Positions 54,670 through 63,739 are shown, counted from the first letter of the stretch. The stretch: DNA of 64,000 bases from Nocardia huaxiensis (GCF_013744875.1 NZ_CP059399.1:5952001-6016000), one strand, 5' to 3'. Notes: generated by a model not told the origin, from the sequence alone. Translations and numbers: made by a program.

Positions 54670-55188
54670 TCAAGGCCCGACCAGAACCGGCCGGGAAGGG
54701 CGTGGGTGGGGGCGGTGGACCGCTGCGCGGCGGGTGCGCCATTGGACGAAACGGCCGAGCGTTCTCACGAAACCGCTATTGGTGGGGACAGGGCGTACTC
54801 GATTGTTGTGGAAGGCGACCGCTTTCCAGTCGGAGCCGAAGCGCTGCAGGACCCAGGTGTTGCGGGAGAGCCGGCGTTTCGGGGTGCCCTGCTGCCAGGC
54901 GAAGATCACCGCACCGGTGGCGTGGACGAGGGCGATGTCGTCGGTGAGGAAGCGGATGGATTCGATGCCGCCTTCCAGGCGGGTGCCGTAGAGGAGGGTG
55001 TCGAAGAGCTGGGCGTGCAGGTCGCGGATGGCAGTGCGGCCGCGCAGGCGGGTGCCGTCGAAGACGACATAGTCGCTGTCCTCGGCGAATTCGGCGGCAT
55101 AGGCGTCGGCGTCATTGCGGGTCCAGGCGTCGGTGGTGCGGTCGAACAGCTGACGGATGAGGGCCTCGTCGGCGCTGCGATCGGTCAT
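54670..55188 (-). CDS. SnoaL-like protein, SgcJ/EcaC type
   Basis: 172 aa from ATG 55188. Matches the SgcJ/EcaC oxidoreductase-like NTF2 group: DEALIRQLFDRTTDAWTRND, AYAAEFAEDSDYVVFDGTRL, GRTAIRDLHAQLFDTLLYGT and DWKAVAFHNNRVRP. A basic tail follows. The palindrome at 55290 lies 102 bp upstream, equivalent to its place before the 2OG pair, so the two transcripts may share a regulator. Confidence 0.82.
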   Translation of the reverse strand: MTDRSADEALIRQLFDRTTDAWTRNDADAYAAEFAEDSDYVVFDGTRLRGRTAIRDLHAQLFDTLLYGTRLEGGIESIRFLTDDIALVHATGAVIFAWQQGTPKRRLSRNTWVLQRFGSDWKAVAFHNNRVRPVPTNSGFVRTLGRFVQWRTRRAAVHRPHPRPSRPVLVGP

Positions 55189-55289
55189 TGCGGGTCCTTT
55201 CCGTGGAGACGATCCCGACTCCAGGGTCCGCCGAAATCGGCTCGCGGCCATCGGGATTCACCCCGAGTCAACCCTGATTCGAGCAGCAG

Positions 55290-55308
55290 CCATAGACCGA
55301 ACCTATGG
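55290..55308. promoter_or_regulatory. CCATAG-N7-CTATGG palindrome, copy 2
   Basis: Same arms and 7-nt spacer as 52510-52528 with a different spacer sequence. It is 102 bp upstream of the SgcJ-type gene. Conserved arms with divergent spacer favour an operator rather than a recent duplication. Confidence 0.5.
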
Positions 55309-55348
55309 GCGCGGCCGATCACCCGAACTGACTCCGAGGGGCGCGAGG

Positions 55349-55403
55349 ATGCCTGCCACCGTATCGACGGCGGCAGGCAAAACAGCCGTGGCACGACCGT
55401 GCC
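55349..55403. terminator. Double hairpin after the epoxide hydrolase, includes repeat copy B
   Basis: On the minus strand GGCACG-GT-CGTGCC (55390-55403) is followed by the GCCTGCC...GGCAGGC stem (55351-55378), 10-60 bp after the hydrolase stop. Positions 55349-55378 are identical to 53624-53653. A transcription terminator is the simplest reading. Confidence 0.6.
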
Positions 55404-55412
55404 GGGTACCAC

Positions 55413-56381
55413 TCAGTGCAGGTCGAGGCTTTTCAGGCTGGTGAGCAGGAAGTCGTTCACGGCTTCGGGACGCTCGAGCTGGACGAGATGCCCCGCGCCG
55501 GGGACCTCCACGACCGCGCGCAGGTCGGTGACATTGGCGCGCAGGGTGGCGAGCGGGTCGCGGCCACTGAAACCCTCCATGTCCGGGTCTTTTTCGCCGT
55601 AGAGGAAGAAGGTGGGGACCTCGACCTTGGCGTCGGCGTAGGCGGCGGTGAGTTCCCAGTTGCGGTCCAGGTTGCGGTACCAGTTGAGGCCGCCAGTGAA
55701 GCCGGTGCGTTCGAACTCGGTTGCGAGGGTGTCGAATTCGGCTTCGCTGAGCCACGGCCAGGGCAGCGCCGGGGCTTCGGGGAGGACGTCGAGGTAGCCC
55801 AGGCCCGGGGGGTTCTTCCAGGTGTCGAGGTAGTGGTAGTCGGCGCTGAGCGAGTAGTAGACGCGAGCGAGGAAGCCGCGCGGGTCGGCCGCCAGTTCGG
55901 CGTCGGCCACACCCGGCTGCTGGAAGTACGACAGGTGCAGGAAGTGGCGTTCGGCGGCCTTGGTCCAGTAGGCGGAGGGGGCCTTGGGCGGGCGCGGCGA
56001 GAACGGGTTGTTCAGGACGGCGATGCCGGCGATCCGCTCGGGCGCGCGCAGCGACAGCTCCCACACCAGTTGCGCGCCGAAGTCGAGGCCGACGAAGACC
56101 GCGCGCTCGGCGCCGATGTCGTCGAGCAGGGCCAGCAGGTCGCCGATGACGGCCTCGTTGGTGTGCGCCTCCACCTCGGCGGGCGCCTCGGTGCGGCCGT
56201 ATCCGCGCAGGTCCGGGGCGATGGCGTGATAGCCGGCGGCGGCCAGGGCCGCGACCTGGCGATGCCACATGAACCCGGTGTGCGGGAACCCGTGGCAGAA
56301 CACCACCGGATAGCCCGAACCATGTTCGGTGACATGCATCCGGATGCCGTTGAGCGCCACCATCCGCTGGGTCGATTCCAC
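55413..56381 (-). CDS. Epoxide hydrolase-like alpha/beta hydrolase
   Basis: 322 aa from GTG 56381, chosen because GGAGG lies 5 nt upstream and inside the longer TTG version. HGFPHTGFMW gives the oxyanion segment, VFVGLDFGAQLVW the Asp nucleophile, HLSYFQQPG and GGLNWYRNLDRNW the lid tyrosines, and PGAGHLVQLERPE the His. This set is typical of soluble epoxide hydrolases (EphA/EphB). Divergent from the SDR-thiolase-ligase operon across a KstR-like box, so it likely belongs to the same catabolic regulon. Confidence 0.85.
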   Translation of the reverse strand: MESTQRMVALNGIRMHVTEHGSGYPVVFCHGFPHTGFMWHRQVAALAAAGYHAIAPDLRGYGRTEAPAEVEAHTNEAVIGDLLALLDDIGAERAVFVGLDFGAQLVWELSLRAPERIAGIAVLNNPFSPRPPKAPSAYWTKAAERHFLHLSYFQQPGVADAELAADPRGFLARVYYSLSADYHYLDTWKNPPGLGYLDVLPEAPALPWPWLSEAEFDTLATEFERTGFTGGLNWYRNLDRNWELTAAYADAKVEVPTFFLYGEKDPDMEGFSGRDPLATLRANVTDLRAVVEVPGAGHLVQLERPEAVNDFLLTSLKSLDLH

Positions 56382-56397
56382 TACCGCCTCCAATTTC

Positions 56398-56411
56398 TAG
56401 AACACGTTCTT
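56398..56411. promoter_or_regulatory. KstR-like operator between divergent catabolic genes
   Basis: TAGAACACGTTCTT matches the KstR consensus TNNAACNNGTTNNA at all fixed positions but the last. The 12-bp core AGAACACGTTCT is a perfect palindrome. It is placed between the epoxide hydrolase and SDR starts. Confidence 0.55.
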
Positions 56412-56435
56412 ATTTCACGGTAATGTCCAGAGGTC

Positions 56436-57284
56436 GTGAGCGAAATACCCAAGATTCTGGCCGGACGGGTCGCGGTGGTGACCGGTGCGAGCCGTGGCAT
56501 CGGCAAGGGCATCGCCCTGGAACTGGGCGCGGCCGGCGCCACCGTGTACGTCACCGGGCGCACCACCACGGCCGGGCAGCTGCCGGGCACCGTGGCCGGC
56601 ACGGCCGCCGAGATCGACGCGCTCGGCGGCACCGGCGTGCCGGTGGTGTGCGATCACCGCGACGACGCGGCCGTGGAAAAGCTGTTCACGCAGGTGCGCG
56701 ACGCGCACGGACGGCTCGATGTGCTGGTCAACAATGTGTACAACTCCCCCGCCGCGGCGCGCTGGCTCGGCCGCAAGTTCTGGGACGTGCCGCCGAAGGC
56801 GTGGGACGAGACCTTCGATATCGGGGTGCGATCACACTATGTGGCAACGGTTTTCGCCGCGCCGCTGCTGATCGACGCCGGCGGCCTGGTCGTCAATGTG
56901 TCCTCGCCCGGAGCCGAACGGTACATGCACAATGCCGTCTACGGCGTGGGCAAGACCGCTCTGGACCGGCTCACCGCCGACTTCGCGCACGACCTCGCCG
57001 ACACCGGCGTCACGGCGGTGTCGCTGTGGCCCGGCATCGTGGATACCGAACTGCTGCAAATGGTTCCGGCCGACGCGCAGGGCCGCCGCCTGGTCACGCT
57101 GCCCGGCGAGGGCACCTTCGATCTGGCGACCGCGGAGTCCCCGCGCTTCCCCGGCCGCGCCGTGGTGGCCCTGGCCGCCGACCCGGATCGCCGCTCACGC
57201 ACCGGAAAGCCTTGGAAGGTCGCCGATCTCGCCGAGGCGTACGGATTCACCGACCTCGACGGCCGCATCCCGCGCGCCGACTGA
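56436..57284 (+). CDS. Short-chain dehydrogenase/reductase
   Basis: 282 aa, start GTG 56436. Rossmann motif VAVVTGASRGIGKGIALELG, structural NNVYNS (variant of NNAG) and the catalytic Tyr-x-x-x-Lys as VYGVGKTALDRL; an acceptable Ser precedes it in VVNVSSPGAE. Similar to DHRS1-type reductases. First gene of a three-gene run with thiolase and acyl-CoA ligase, so it probably oxidizes a hydroxy-acyl or sterol-derived intermediate. Confidence 0.88.
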   Translation: MSEIPKILAGRVAVVTGASRGIGKGIALELGAAGATVYVTGRTTTAGQLPGTVAGTAAEIDALGGTGVPVVCDHRDDAAVEKLFTQVRDAHGRLDVLVNNVYNSPAAARWLGRKFWDVPPKAWDETFDIGVRSHYVATVFAAPLLIDAGGLVVNVSSPGAERYMHNAVYGVGKTALDRLTADFAHDLADTGVTAVSLWPGIVDTELLQMVPADAQGRRLVTLPGEGTFDLATAESPRFPGRAVVALAADPDRRSRTGKPWKVADLAEAYGFTDLDGRIPRAD

Positions 57285-57320
57285 CCCACCCTGTCCCTGA
57301 AATACGAAGGAGTACCACCT

Positions 57321-58514
57321 ATGCGCCGCGCTTTCATCGTGGGCGTCAATATGACACCGTTCGTCAAGATCGGCTCCCGCGAGTGGACCTATCCGGAGAT
57401 GGTCGGTGAGGCCGTCCGCGGTGCGCTGGGCGATGCCGGAATCGAGTACAGCCAGGTGCAGCGCGCCGCCGCCGGGTATGTGTTCCAGCCGTCCGCGGCC
57501 GGGCAGCGCGCCCTGTACGACGTCGGCCTGACCGGGATTCCGGTGGTCAATGTCAACAACAACTGTGCGACCGGGTCGACCGCGCTCATGCTGGCCCGCG
57601 AGTGGGTCGCGGCCGGACTGGTCGAGGTTGCCCTCGCGGTCGGCTTCGAGCAGATGACCAAGGAGGCCATGGCCGGGCCCGCCACCAAGCCCAAGGCCAC
57701 CACCGTGGACGCGCACCTGGGCGTCATGCGCGGGCAGTACGACTTCGGCAATGCGCCCATCACCACACAGTTCTTCGGCAATGCGGCCATCGAGCACATG
57801 AAGCGCTACGGGACCACCGAAGCGCAGCTGGCGGCGGTGGCGGTCAAGAACCACGAGCACTCCACGCGAAACCCCTTGGCGCAGTTCCAGGATGCGTACA
57901 CCCTGGAGCAGGTGCTCACCGACAAGCCGGTGCACGGGCCGCTCACCCGCTCGCAGTGCTCGCCCATGTCCGATGGCGCGGCCGCGGCCGTGGTGGTGAG
58001 CGAGGAGTTCGTGCGCGCGCACGGGCTCGAGGCGCAGGCCATCGAGATCCTGGCGCAGGAGCTGGCCACCGACGACGGCACCTCCTTCTCCACCGGCTCC
58101 ATGATCGACGTGGTGGGCGCGCCCATGACTCGCGCGGCGGCCGGAAAGGTCTTCGCCACAGCGGGTTTGACCGTCGCCGACGTCGATGTGATCGAACTGC
58201 ACGACTGCTTCACCATCAACGAGCTCATCACCTACGAGGCGCTGGGCCTGTGCGGTGCGGGCGAATCCGGTGCGCTGGTGGAGTCCGGCGCGACCACCTA
58301 TGGCGGCACCTGGGTGGTGAATCCCTCGGGCGGCCTGATCTCCAAGGGCCACCCGCTGGGCGCCACCGGGCTGGCGCAGGCCACCGAATTGTCCTGGCAG
58401 CTGCGCGGACTCGCGGGCGAACGGCAGGTGCCGGGCGCGCGCACGGCGCTGGCGCACAACCTGGGCCTCGGCGGCGCGGTCGTCGTGAGCCTCTACGCGG
58501 CGAACACCCTGTGA
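57321..58514 (+). CDS. SCP-x-type thiolase (lipid-transfer protein family)
   Basis: 397 aa. Begins MRRAFIVGVNMTPFVKIGS; the nucleophile Cys is in VNVNNNCATGSTALMLA; the other catalytic blocks are VIELHDCFTINELITYE and NPSGGLISKGHPLGATGLAQ. The extended NNNCATGS and HDCF patterns mark the SCP-x/Ltp1 branch rather than FadA. It has no SCP2 domain. The likely role is cleavage of branched or steroid side-chain acyl-CoAs. Confidence 0.9.
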   Translation: MRRAFIVGVNMTPFVKIGSREWTYPEMVGEAVRGALGDAGIEYSQVQRAAAGYVFQPSAAGQRALYDVGLTGIPVVNVNNNCATGSTALMLAREWVAAGLVEVALAVGFEQMTKEAMAGPATKPKATTVDAHLGVMRGQYDFGNAPITTQFFGNAAIEHMKRYGTTEAQLAAVAVKNHEHSTRNPLAQFQDAYTLEQVLTDKPVHGPLTRSQCSPMSDGAAAAVVVSEEFVRAHGLEAQAIEILAQELATDDGTSFSTGSMIDVVGAPMTRAAAGKVFATAGLTVADVDVIELHDCFTINELITYEALGLCGAGESGALVESGATTYGGTWVVNPSGGLISKGHPLGATGLAQATELSWQLRGLAGERQVPGARTALAHNLGLGGAVVVSLYAANTL

Positions 58515-58560
58515 GCCCGTCCCCCACAACCGAATTCAACCGCACGGAGTGGAAAGTGCC

Positions 58561-60168
58561 ATGACTGCAATCGATCCCGACACCCGCCTGCGGCTGCCCG
58601 TGCACAACGGCCACGCCCTGCTCGCCGGACTGCGCCGGCACAAGAAGGCGCCGGTGCTCACCCTCGGTGATCACGTCCTCACCGGCGCCGAGGTGCTCGA
58701 CGCCATCAGCCGCTACGACCAGGCGTTCGCGGCGCACGGTCTGACGACCGGATCGCCGATCGGCGTGCTGGCGCTCAACCGGCCGGAGGTGCTGTTCACC
58801 ATTGCCGCCGGGCAGATCCGAGGACAGCGGCGGACCGCGCTGCATCCGATCGGCGGGCTGGACGATCACGCGTATGTGCTGTCGGACGCCGAGATCACCA
58901 CGCTCATCCTGGATCCGGTGCCGGCGTTCGTGCAGCGGGCCCGCGAACTCGTGGACCGGGTGCCGACGCTGACCAAGGTGCTGACCCTCGGGCCGGTGCC
59001 GGACGAGTTGGCCGATGTGGGCGTCGACCTGATCGCGGCGGCCGAGGCGTTCACGCCGCAGCCGCTCGAGGCCACCGACCTGCTGCCCGACGATGTCATC
59101 TCGATCAGCTACACCGGCGGCACCACCGGAAAGCCCAAGGGCGTCATCGGCACCGCGCTGGCCATGTCCACCATGACGCAGATCCAGCTCTCGGAGTGGG
59201 AGTGGCCCAAGCGGCCCAAATTCCTGATCTGCACACCGCTCTCGCATGCGGGCGCGGCATTCTTCCTGCCGGTGGTGGTGCTCGGCGGACAGTGCGTGGT
59301 GGTGCCGCGCTTCGATGCCGGTGAGGTGCTGCGCGCCATCGAGGAGCACAAGATCACCGCCACCATGCTGGTGCCGTCCATGCTGTACGCGCTGCTCGAC
59401 CATCCCGATTCGAAGACCCGCGATCTGTCGTCGCTGGAGACCGTGTACTACGGGGCATCGGCCATCGATCCGAATCGGTTGCAGGAGGCCATCGACCGGT
59501 TCGGGCCGATCTTCGCGCAGTACTTCGGGCAGTCCGAGGCGCCCATGGCGATCTCCTACCTCGGCAAGGACGAGCACGACAAGGAGCGGCTCACCTCCTG
59601 TGGGCGGCCGTCCACCGCCGTGCGCGTGGCATTGCTCGACGCCGAGGACAATGTGGTCGCCCCCGGTGAGGTCGGCGAAATCTGTGTCTCCGGAACGCTG
59701 CTCGCGGGTGGATACCTGAACCTGCCGGAGGTGACGGCCGAGACGTTCAAGAACGGCTGGCTGCGCACCGGCGACCTGGCGCGCCAGGACGAGGACGGCT
59801 TCCTGTTCATTGTCGGGCGCTCCAAGGACATGGTTGTGACCGGCGGGTTCAATGTCTTCCCGCGCGAGGTGGAAGACGTTGTCTCCGAACACCCGAAGGT
59901 GCTCGAGGTCGCCGTGGTCGGCGTGCCGGACGCCCACTGGGGTGAGGCCGTCACCGCCGTGCTCGTCCTCGACGCCGCCACCGCCGGCGATCCCGCGGCG
60001 GTCGAGGCGGTGACCGCGGAGATCCAGGCCGCCGTCAAGCAGCGCAAGGGTTCGGTGCAGGTGCCCAAGCATGTCCTGGTGATCGACAAGCTGCCGCTCA
60101 CCGGCCTGGGCAAGCCCGACAAGAAGGCCGTGCGCCTGCTCGCGGCCGAACGCCTCGGCCTGGCCTGA
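58561..60168 (+). CDS. Fatty-acid/acyl-CoA synthetase (FadD8-like)
   Basis: 535 aa, ATG 58561. AMP-binding signature ISYTGGTTGKPKGVIGTALA, the A5 motif QYFGQSEAPMAISYLG, A7 GWLRTGDLARQDEDGFLFIV, A8 GRSKDMVVTGGFNVFPREVE and the C-terminal catalytic Lys in PLTGLGKPDKKAVR. It activates a carboxylic acid for the neighbouring thiolase. FadD8 similarity is by recall; substrate not defined. Confidence 0.9.
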   Translation: MTAIDPDTRLRLPVHNGHALLAGLRRHKKAPVLTLGDHVLTGAEVLDAISRYDQAFAAHGLTTGSPIGVLALNRPEVLFTIAAGQIRGQRRTALHPIGGLDDHAYVLSDAEITTLILDPVPAFVQRARELVDRVPTLTKVLTLGPVPDELADVGVDLIAAAEAFTPQPLEATDLLPDDVISISYTGGTTGKPKGVIGTALAMSTMTQIQLSEWEWPKRPKFLICTPLSHAGAAFFLPVVVLGGQCVVVPRFDAGEVLRAIEEHKITATMLVPSMLYALLDHPDSKTRDLSSLETVYYGASAIDPNRLQEAIDRFGPIFAQYFGQSEAPMAISYLGKDEHDKERLTSCGRPSTAVRVALLDAEDNVVAPGEVGEICVSGTLLAGGYLNLPEVTAETFKNGWLRTGDLARQDEDGFLFIVGRSKDMVVTGGFNVFPREVEDVVSEHPKVLEVAVVGVPDAHWGEAVTAVLVLDAATAGDPAAVEAVTAEIQAAVKQRKGSVQVPKHVLVIDKLPLTGLGKPDKKAVRLLAAERLGLA

Positions 60169-60211
60169 ACATTCGGCGCCGGATGAGCGAATTCGGTTGA
60201 TCCGGTAGCGA

Positions 60212-60898
60212 TTACGCCTGATCGGCGCTCGGCGGTGCGACACGTAGGTTGCGCACCAGCCGGGCGCCCCGGCGGGCGCTTTCCACTCCCGCCTCGACGA
60301 CCGCGCGAGTCACGAAGTGCCCCAGGGCCGTTGCCAGGAAGACGGCGGCAATGAGGATCGGCGCCCACTCCCAGGTCAGCGCCAGCACCATGCGTTCGAG
60401 CGTGCCGCGCGGCTCGACCACCGGCTCCCAGCTGTTGAGCCGCACCCAGCGGCCCAGGAAAACCCCGATGGCGCACAGGAAATGGACCGTCACCGTGGCC
60501 ACGGGACGCCACGCTCCCAGCCCGATCCGCTCCAGGAACCGCCCGAACTCGGCCAGCACCAGGTAGTACGCCACGAATCCGGAAATGATGAACCCCGCGT
60601 ACACCGGCAGCACCGTCGTCACCACCGGACCGTCCCCATTGAGCCGGATGTCATCGCGCAGATGCACCAGGTCGGTGACCACATAGGGCGCGTTCGGCAG
60701 GAACAACAGCAGCAGCACCGCCCCGCCCCACCACATCGGCGAACCCGGCAACCGCCGCTCCCCCGCCTGCCCCGTCCGGAACACCAAAAGTGCGAGACCC
60801 ACTGGGATCCAAGCCAATACGGTGTTCCAGACCATCCAGAACCCATTGCGCTGCAAGACCCCCGTCAGGCTGGGCCCCACCAACTCCATGACAGCCAT
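60212..60898 (-). CDS. DUF1361 membrane protein
   Basis: 228 aa, about seven helices. The family block is LLLFLPNAPYVVTDLVHLRD, and LNSWEPVV is also typical. Function unknown. Start is ATG 60898 (MAVMELVGP); the longer frame is basic and unlike the family. It is convergent with the acyl-CoA ligase. Confidence 0.78.
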   Translation of the reverse strand: MAVMELVGPSLTGVLQRNGFWMVWNTVLAWIPVGLALLVFRTGQAGERRLPGSPMWWGGAVLLLLFLPNAPYVVTDLVHLRDDIRLNGDGPVVTTVLPVYAGFIISGFVAYYLVLAEFGRFLERIGLGAWRPVATVTVHFLCAIGVFLGRWVRLNSWEPVVEPRGTLERMVLALTWEWAPILIAAVFLATALGHFVTRAVVEAGVESARRGARLVRNLRVAPPSADQA

Positions 60899-61014
60899 GG
60901 ACCGATGATGCCTGCCGTCGGCCGTGTTCGTCCACCGACCGCGCTTCTCGCGCACGCAGCACAAGTCGCCCGGGCGTCGTGACGACGCCCGGGCGAGGTA
61001 AGCGCGGTTTCAGA

Positions 61015-61248
61015 TCAGGCGAACTTGATCTCGAGGCCGATGCCGATGATCGAGATGAACCAGATCGCACCCACGAAGATGGTCAGGCGGTCGAGGTTCT
61101 TCTCGACGACGGTGGAGCCCGACAGGCTCGACTGCACGCCACCACCGAAAAGGCTGGACAGACCCCCGCCCTTGGCGCGATGCAGCAGCACCAGCAGCAC
61201 CAGCAGGACGCTGGTGATGATCAGGAGGATATCCAGGAACATGCGCAT
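61015..61248 (-). CDS. secG: Preprotein translocase subunit SecG
   Basis: 77-aa accessory subunit of SecYEG with two helices separated by the hallmark LLHRAKGGGLSSLFGGGVQS; SLSGSTVVEKNLDRLTIFVG precedes the second helix. The length equals mycobacterial SecG. ATG 61248 is supported by a -10 element 7 nt upstream; the Met two codons later is the alternative. Right-hand anchor of the conserved synteny block. Confidence 0.96.
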   Translation of the reverse strand: MRMFLDILLIITSVLLVLLVLLHRAKGGGLSSLFGGGVQSSLSGSTVVEKNLDRLTIFVGAIWFISIIGIGLEIKFA

Positions 61249-61255
61249 GCGGGCC

Positions 61256-61261
61256 AGTCTA
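61256..61261 (-). promoter_or_regulatory. Candidate -10 element of secG, leaderless start
   Basis: TAGACT on the minus strand ends 7 nt before the secG ATG with no Shine-Dalgarno between, as at mptB and ctaA. Confidence 0.45.
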
Positions 61262-61354
61262 ATGCGGCTGCCACCAGGGCGATCACATCCCCCCTGCTTG
61301 CCGTCGTGCGCGCGTCGCACGACGGCGGCGGCGTGGTGGGCGCCGGTGGTGTGA

Positions 61355-62974
61355 TCATCGTCCGGGCCCTTCGACGGCGATCAGGTGGGTGATCTCGTCG
61401 TCGCCGATCGTGTACTGGGTGGCTTGCTGTTCGTTGAGTTCGTCCTGGGCGGTGAGGCGGACCAGGTGCTGGCGCATGTGCTCGTCCCAGGAGCGGACCA
61501 CGAAGGCTTCCACGTACTGGTCGGCCGTTCCCACATCGCGGTACAGGCGCCACTCCATGGCGCCGGTGCGCTGGCGCGAGCGGCCGACGCGGGCCATGGC
61601 GGTGAGGAATTTGTCCACCACCTCCTCGGGGACCCGGTAGCGGCGCAGGACCAGGACCGGGCCGTCGGCCGGCTCGGGTTCGGAGACCAGGACGGGTTCG
61701 GGCCAGAACGCGGCGGGGGTGAGATCGAATCCGGTGGCATCCTGACGGACCGGCCACCACAGCGTGCTGAGCGCGCACACGCCGAGCAGGGCCGCGGCGA
61801 TCGTCAGCGCGTCGGAGACACCGAGCGCATTGGCCACCGCACCCCATACGAGGGCGCCGACGGCCTGCCCGCCCATGAACACCAGCGTGTACACCGACAT
61901 GCCGCGTGCCCGCACCCAGGCCGGAAGCATGAGCAGCATGGTCGAATTCAGCGTCGACATGGCCAGTGGCCAGCCCACACCGGCGATCACCAGGGCGATG
62001 AGCACCAGTGGCACACTGCTCACCAGCGTCGAGACCAGCGTCGCGCCGCCGAAGAACAGCGCCGACAACAGCAGCATGCGGGTCGCGGTGAAGCGCGCGC
62101 GCAAGGCCGCGAACGACAGCCCGCCGGCCACCGCTCCCAGCCCCAGCGCCCCGAGCATCAGTCCGTAGCCGGAAGAGCCGAGCCCCAGCCGATCTCGCGC
62201 CACCACCGGCAGCAATGCCCACAGCGCGCTCGCCGGAACCATGAACAGCACCGCCCGCAGCAGGACCCGCCGGATCGCGGGACCCGAACGCACGAACCGG
62301 AATCCGGCCGCCAGCGCCGCCAACGGCCGTTCGTGCGGCAGCGCCTGTTCCTTGACCGGCCGCCGCCACCACAGCAGCACCGCGACGATGCCCGCGAAAG
62401 ACACCGCGTTCAAGGCGAATACGAAGGTGGGCCCGGCCAGCGACACCAGCACACCGGCAATGGCGGGCCCCACCGCGCGAGCACCGTTGACGGACAGGCC
62501 GTTCAGCGCCGCAGCAGCCGGAATCTGCTCACGCGGAACAAGTTCCGGCTGAATGGCCTGCCAGTTCGGCATGGTCAGCGCCGACCCGCACCCCAGCACG
62601 AACAGCAACCCCAGCAGAATGCCCGGCGTGGTGTGCCCCAGCGCGGTGATCACCGCCAGCGCCGTGGCGGTCAGCGCCATCCCCGACTGCGCCACGAGCA
62701 ACAGCCTGCGCCGATCCACCAGGTCGGCCAGCACCCCGGCCGGAATCACCAGCAGCATGACCGGCAATGTGGTCGCGACCTGCACCAGCGACACCAGCAG
62801 CGCCGCATTCGGCGCATCGACCAGCAGCCACTGCGCGCCCACCGTCTGCATCCAGGTGCCGAGATTGGACACCAGCTGCGCGATCCACAGGGCGCGATAG
62901 ACCTTGGACGCGAAGGGCGCCCAGGCCGAGCCATTGACGGGTTCGGAACGTACTGCGGTCACCGCAGCAAGCAT
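61355..62974 (-). CDS. MFS transporter with C-terminal ABM/DABB-like domain (MFS_3 type)
   Basis: 539 aa. Residues about 20-410 form a 12-helix major facilitator unit: YRALWIAQLVSNLGTWMQTV, VLADLVDRRRLLLVAQSGMA (motif A), LNGLSVNGARAVGPAIAGVL. Residues 430-539 form a soluble domain (LRRYRVPEEVVDKFLTAMAR, VEAFVVRSWDEHMRQHLVRL) found in the EntS-like MFS_3 family. Probably a drug or siderophore exporter. It is downstream of a TetR gene (16-bp gap) that may control it. Confidence 0.88.
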   Translation of the reverse strand: MLAAVTAVRSEPVNGSAWAPFASKVYRALWIAQLVSNLGTWMQTVGAQWLLVDAPNAALLVSLVQVATTLPVMLLVIPAGVLADLVDRRRLLLVAQSGMALTATALAVITALGHTTPGILLGLLFVLGCGSALTMPNWQAIQPELVPREQIPAAAALNGLSVNGARAVGPAIAGVLVSLAGPTFVFALNAVSFAGIVAVLLWWRRPVKEQALPHERPLAALAAGFRFVRSGPAIRRVLLRAVLFMVPASALWALLPVVARDRLGLGSSGYGLMLGALGLGAVAGGLSFAALRARFTATRMLLLSALFFGGATLVSTLVSSVPLVLIALVIAGVGWPLAMSTLNSTMLLMLPAWVRARGMSVYTLVFMGGQAVGALVWGAVANALGVSDALTIAAALLGVCALSTLWWPVRQDATGFDLTPAAFWPEPVLVSEPEPADGPVLVLRRYRVPEEVVDKFLTAMARVGRSRQRTGAMEWRLYRDVGTADQYVEAFVVRSWDEHMRQHLVRLTAQDELNEQQATQYTIGDDEITHLIAVEGPGR

Positions 62975-62990
62975 ATGTGCAGGCCGGGGC

Positions 62991-63632
62991 TCACTCCGGT
63001 CGCGGCACCGCCGATGCGGCCGTGTGCGCGGCGTAGACGGCGAGCATGTCCTCGACCATGTCGAGCATGGCGACGTCGAGGTCGGGGCGTTTGTAGACGC
63101 CGCGGACCACGGCTTCGCCGGAGAACAGGTGCAGCATCATGAAGAAGACGGGCTCGCGGATGTGGGCGGGGAAGGCGTCGAGCAGGCCGGTGCGGTCGAG
63201 GGTGGCGACGATCTCGGCGTAGTAGTTCTCGGCGATGGGGGTCAGGCGGTCGCGCAGTTCGGCGTCGGAGCGGGCGGCGAGGAAGATTTCGCGCAGGGCG
63301 TGGGTGAGGTTGGACTGCTGGGCCTGACGCAGGAAGCGCAGCGCGGTGTCCATCGGATTGTCCTGGGCGCCAAGGTGTTCCATGGCGGCGCGGTAGGCGT
63401 CGAGCTGGCGGGCGAAGATGTCGGCGGCGGTGCGCACGATCAGGTCGAGCCGGGTGGCGAACTGGCGGAACATGGCGCCGGCGGACAGGCCGGCGCGGCC
63501 GCACACCTCCTGCACGGTGGTGCGCTGGTAGCCGACCTCGCTGATGGCGGCGATGGTCGCGTCGACCAGTTTGGTCACCGTGGCTGTCCGGCGCTGCTCC
63601 TGGGTGCGGCGTGGACGGGGCAGTTCGCTCAC
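62991..63632 (-). CDS. TetR-family regulator
   Basis: 213 aa. HTH: VGYQRTTVQEVCGRAGLSAG followed by AMFRQFATRLDLIVRTAADI. The ligand domain ends VVRGVYKRPDLDVAMLDMVE. It is immediately upstream of, and on the same strand as, the MFS transporter and divergent from a secreted protein gene; inverted repeats lie between. Confidence 0.92.
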   Translation of the reverse strand: MSELPRPRRTQEQRRTATVTKLVDATIAAISEVGYQRTTVQEVCGRAGLSAGAMFRQFATRLDLIVRTAADIFARQLDAYRAAMEHLGAQDNPMDTALRFLRQAQQSNLTHALREIFLAARSDAELRDRLTPIAENYYAEIVATLDRTGLLDAFPAHIREPVFFMMLHLFSGEAVVRGVYKRPDLDVAMLDMVEDMLAVYAAHTAASAVPRPE

Positions 63633-63739
63633 GACGCATCATCCTGCCGTGTGGTTTCGGGCATGTGCACAAGCATGCCCCAGTGACCGTTGACACTCTT
63701 CATACCCACCCCTATTGTCTGAGACGCAACTTAGAAAAC

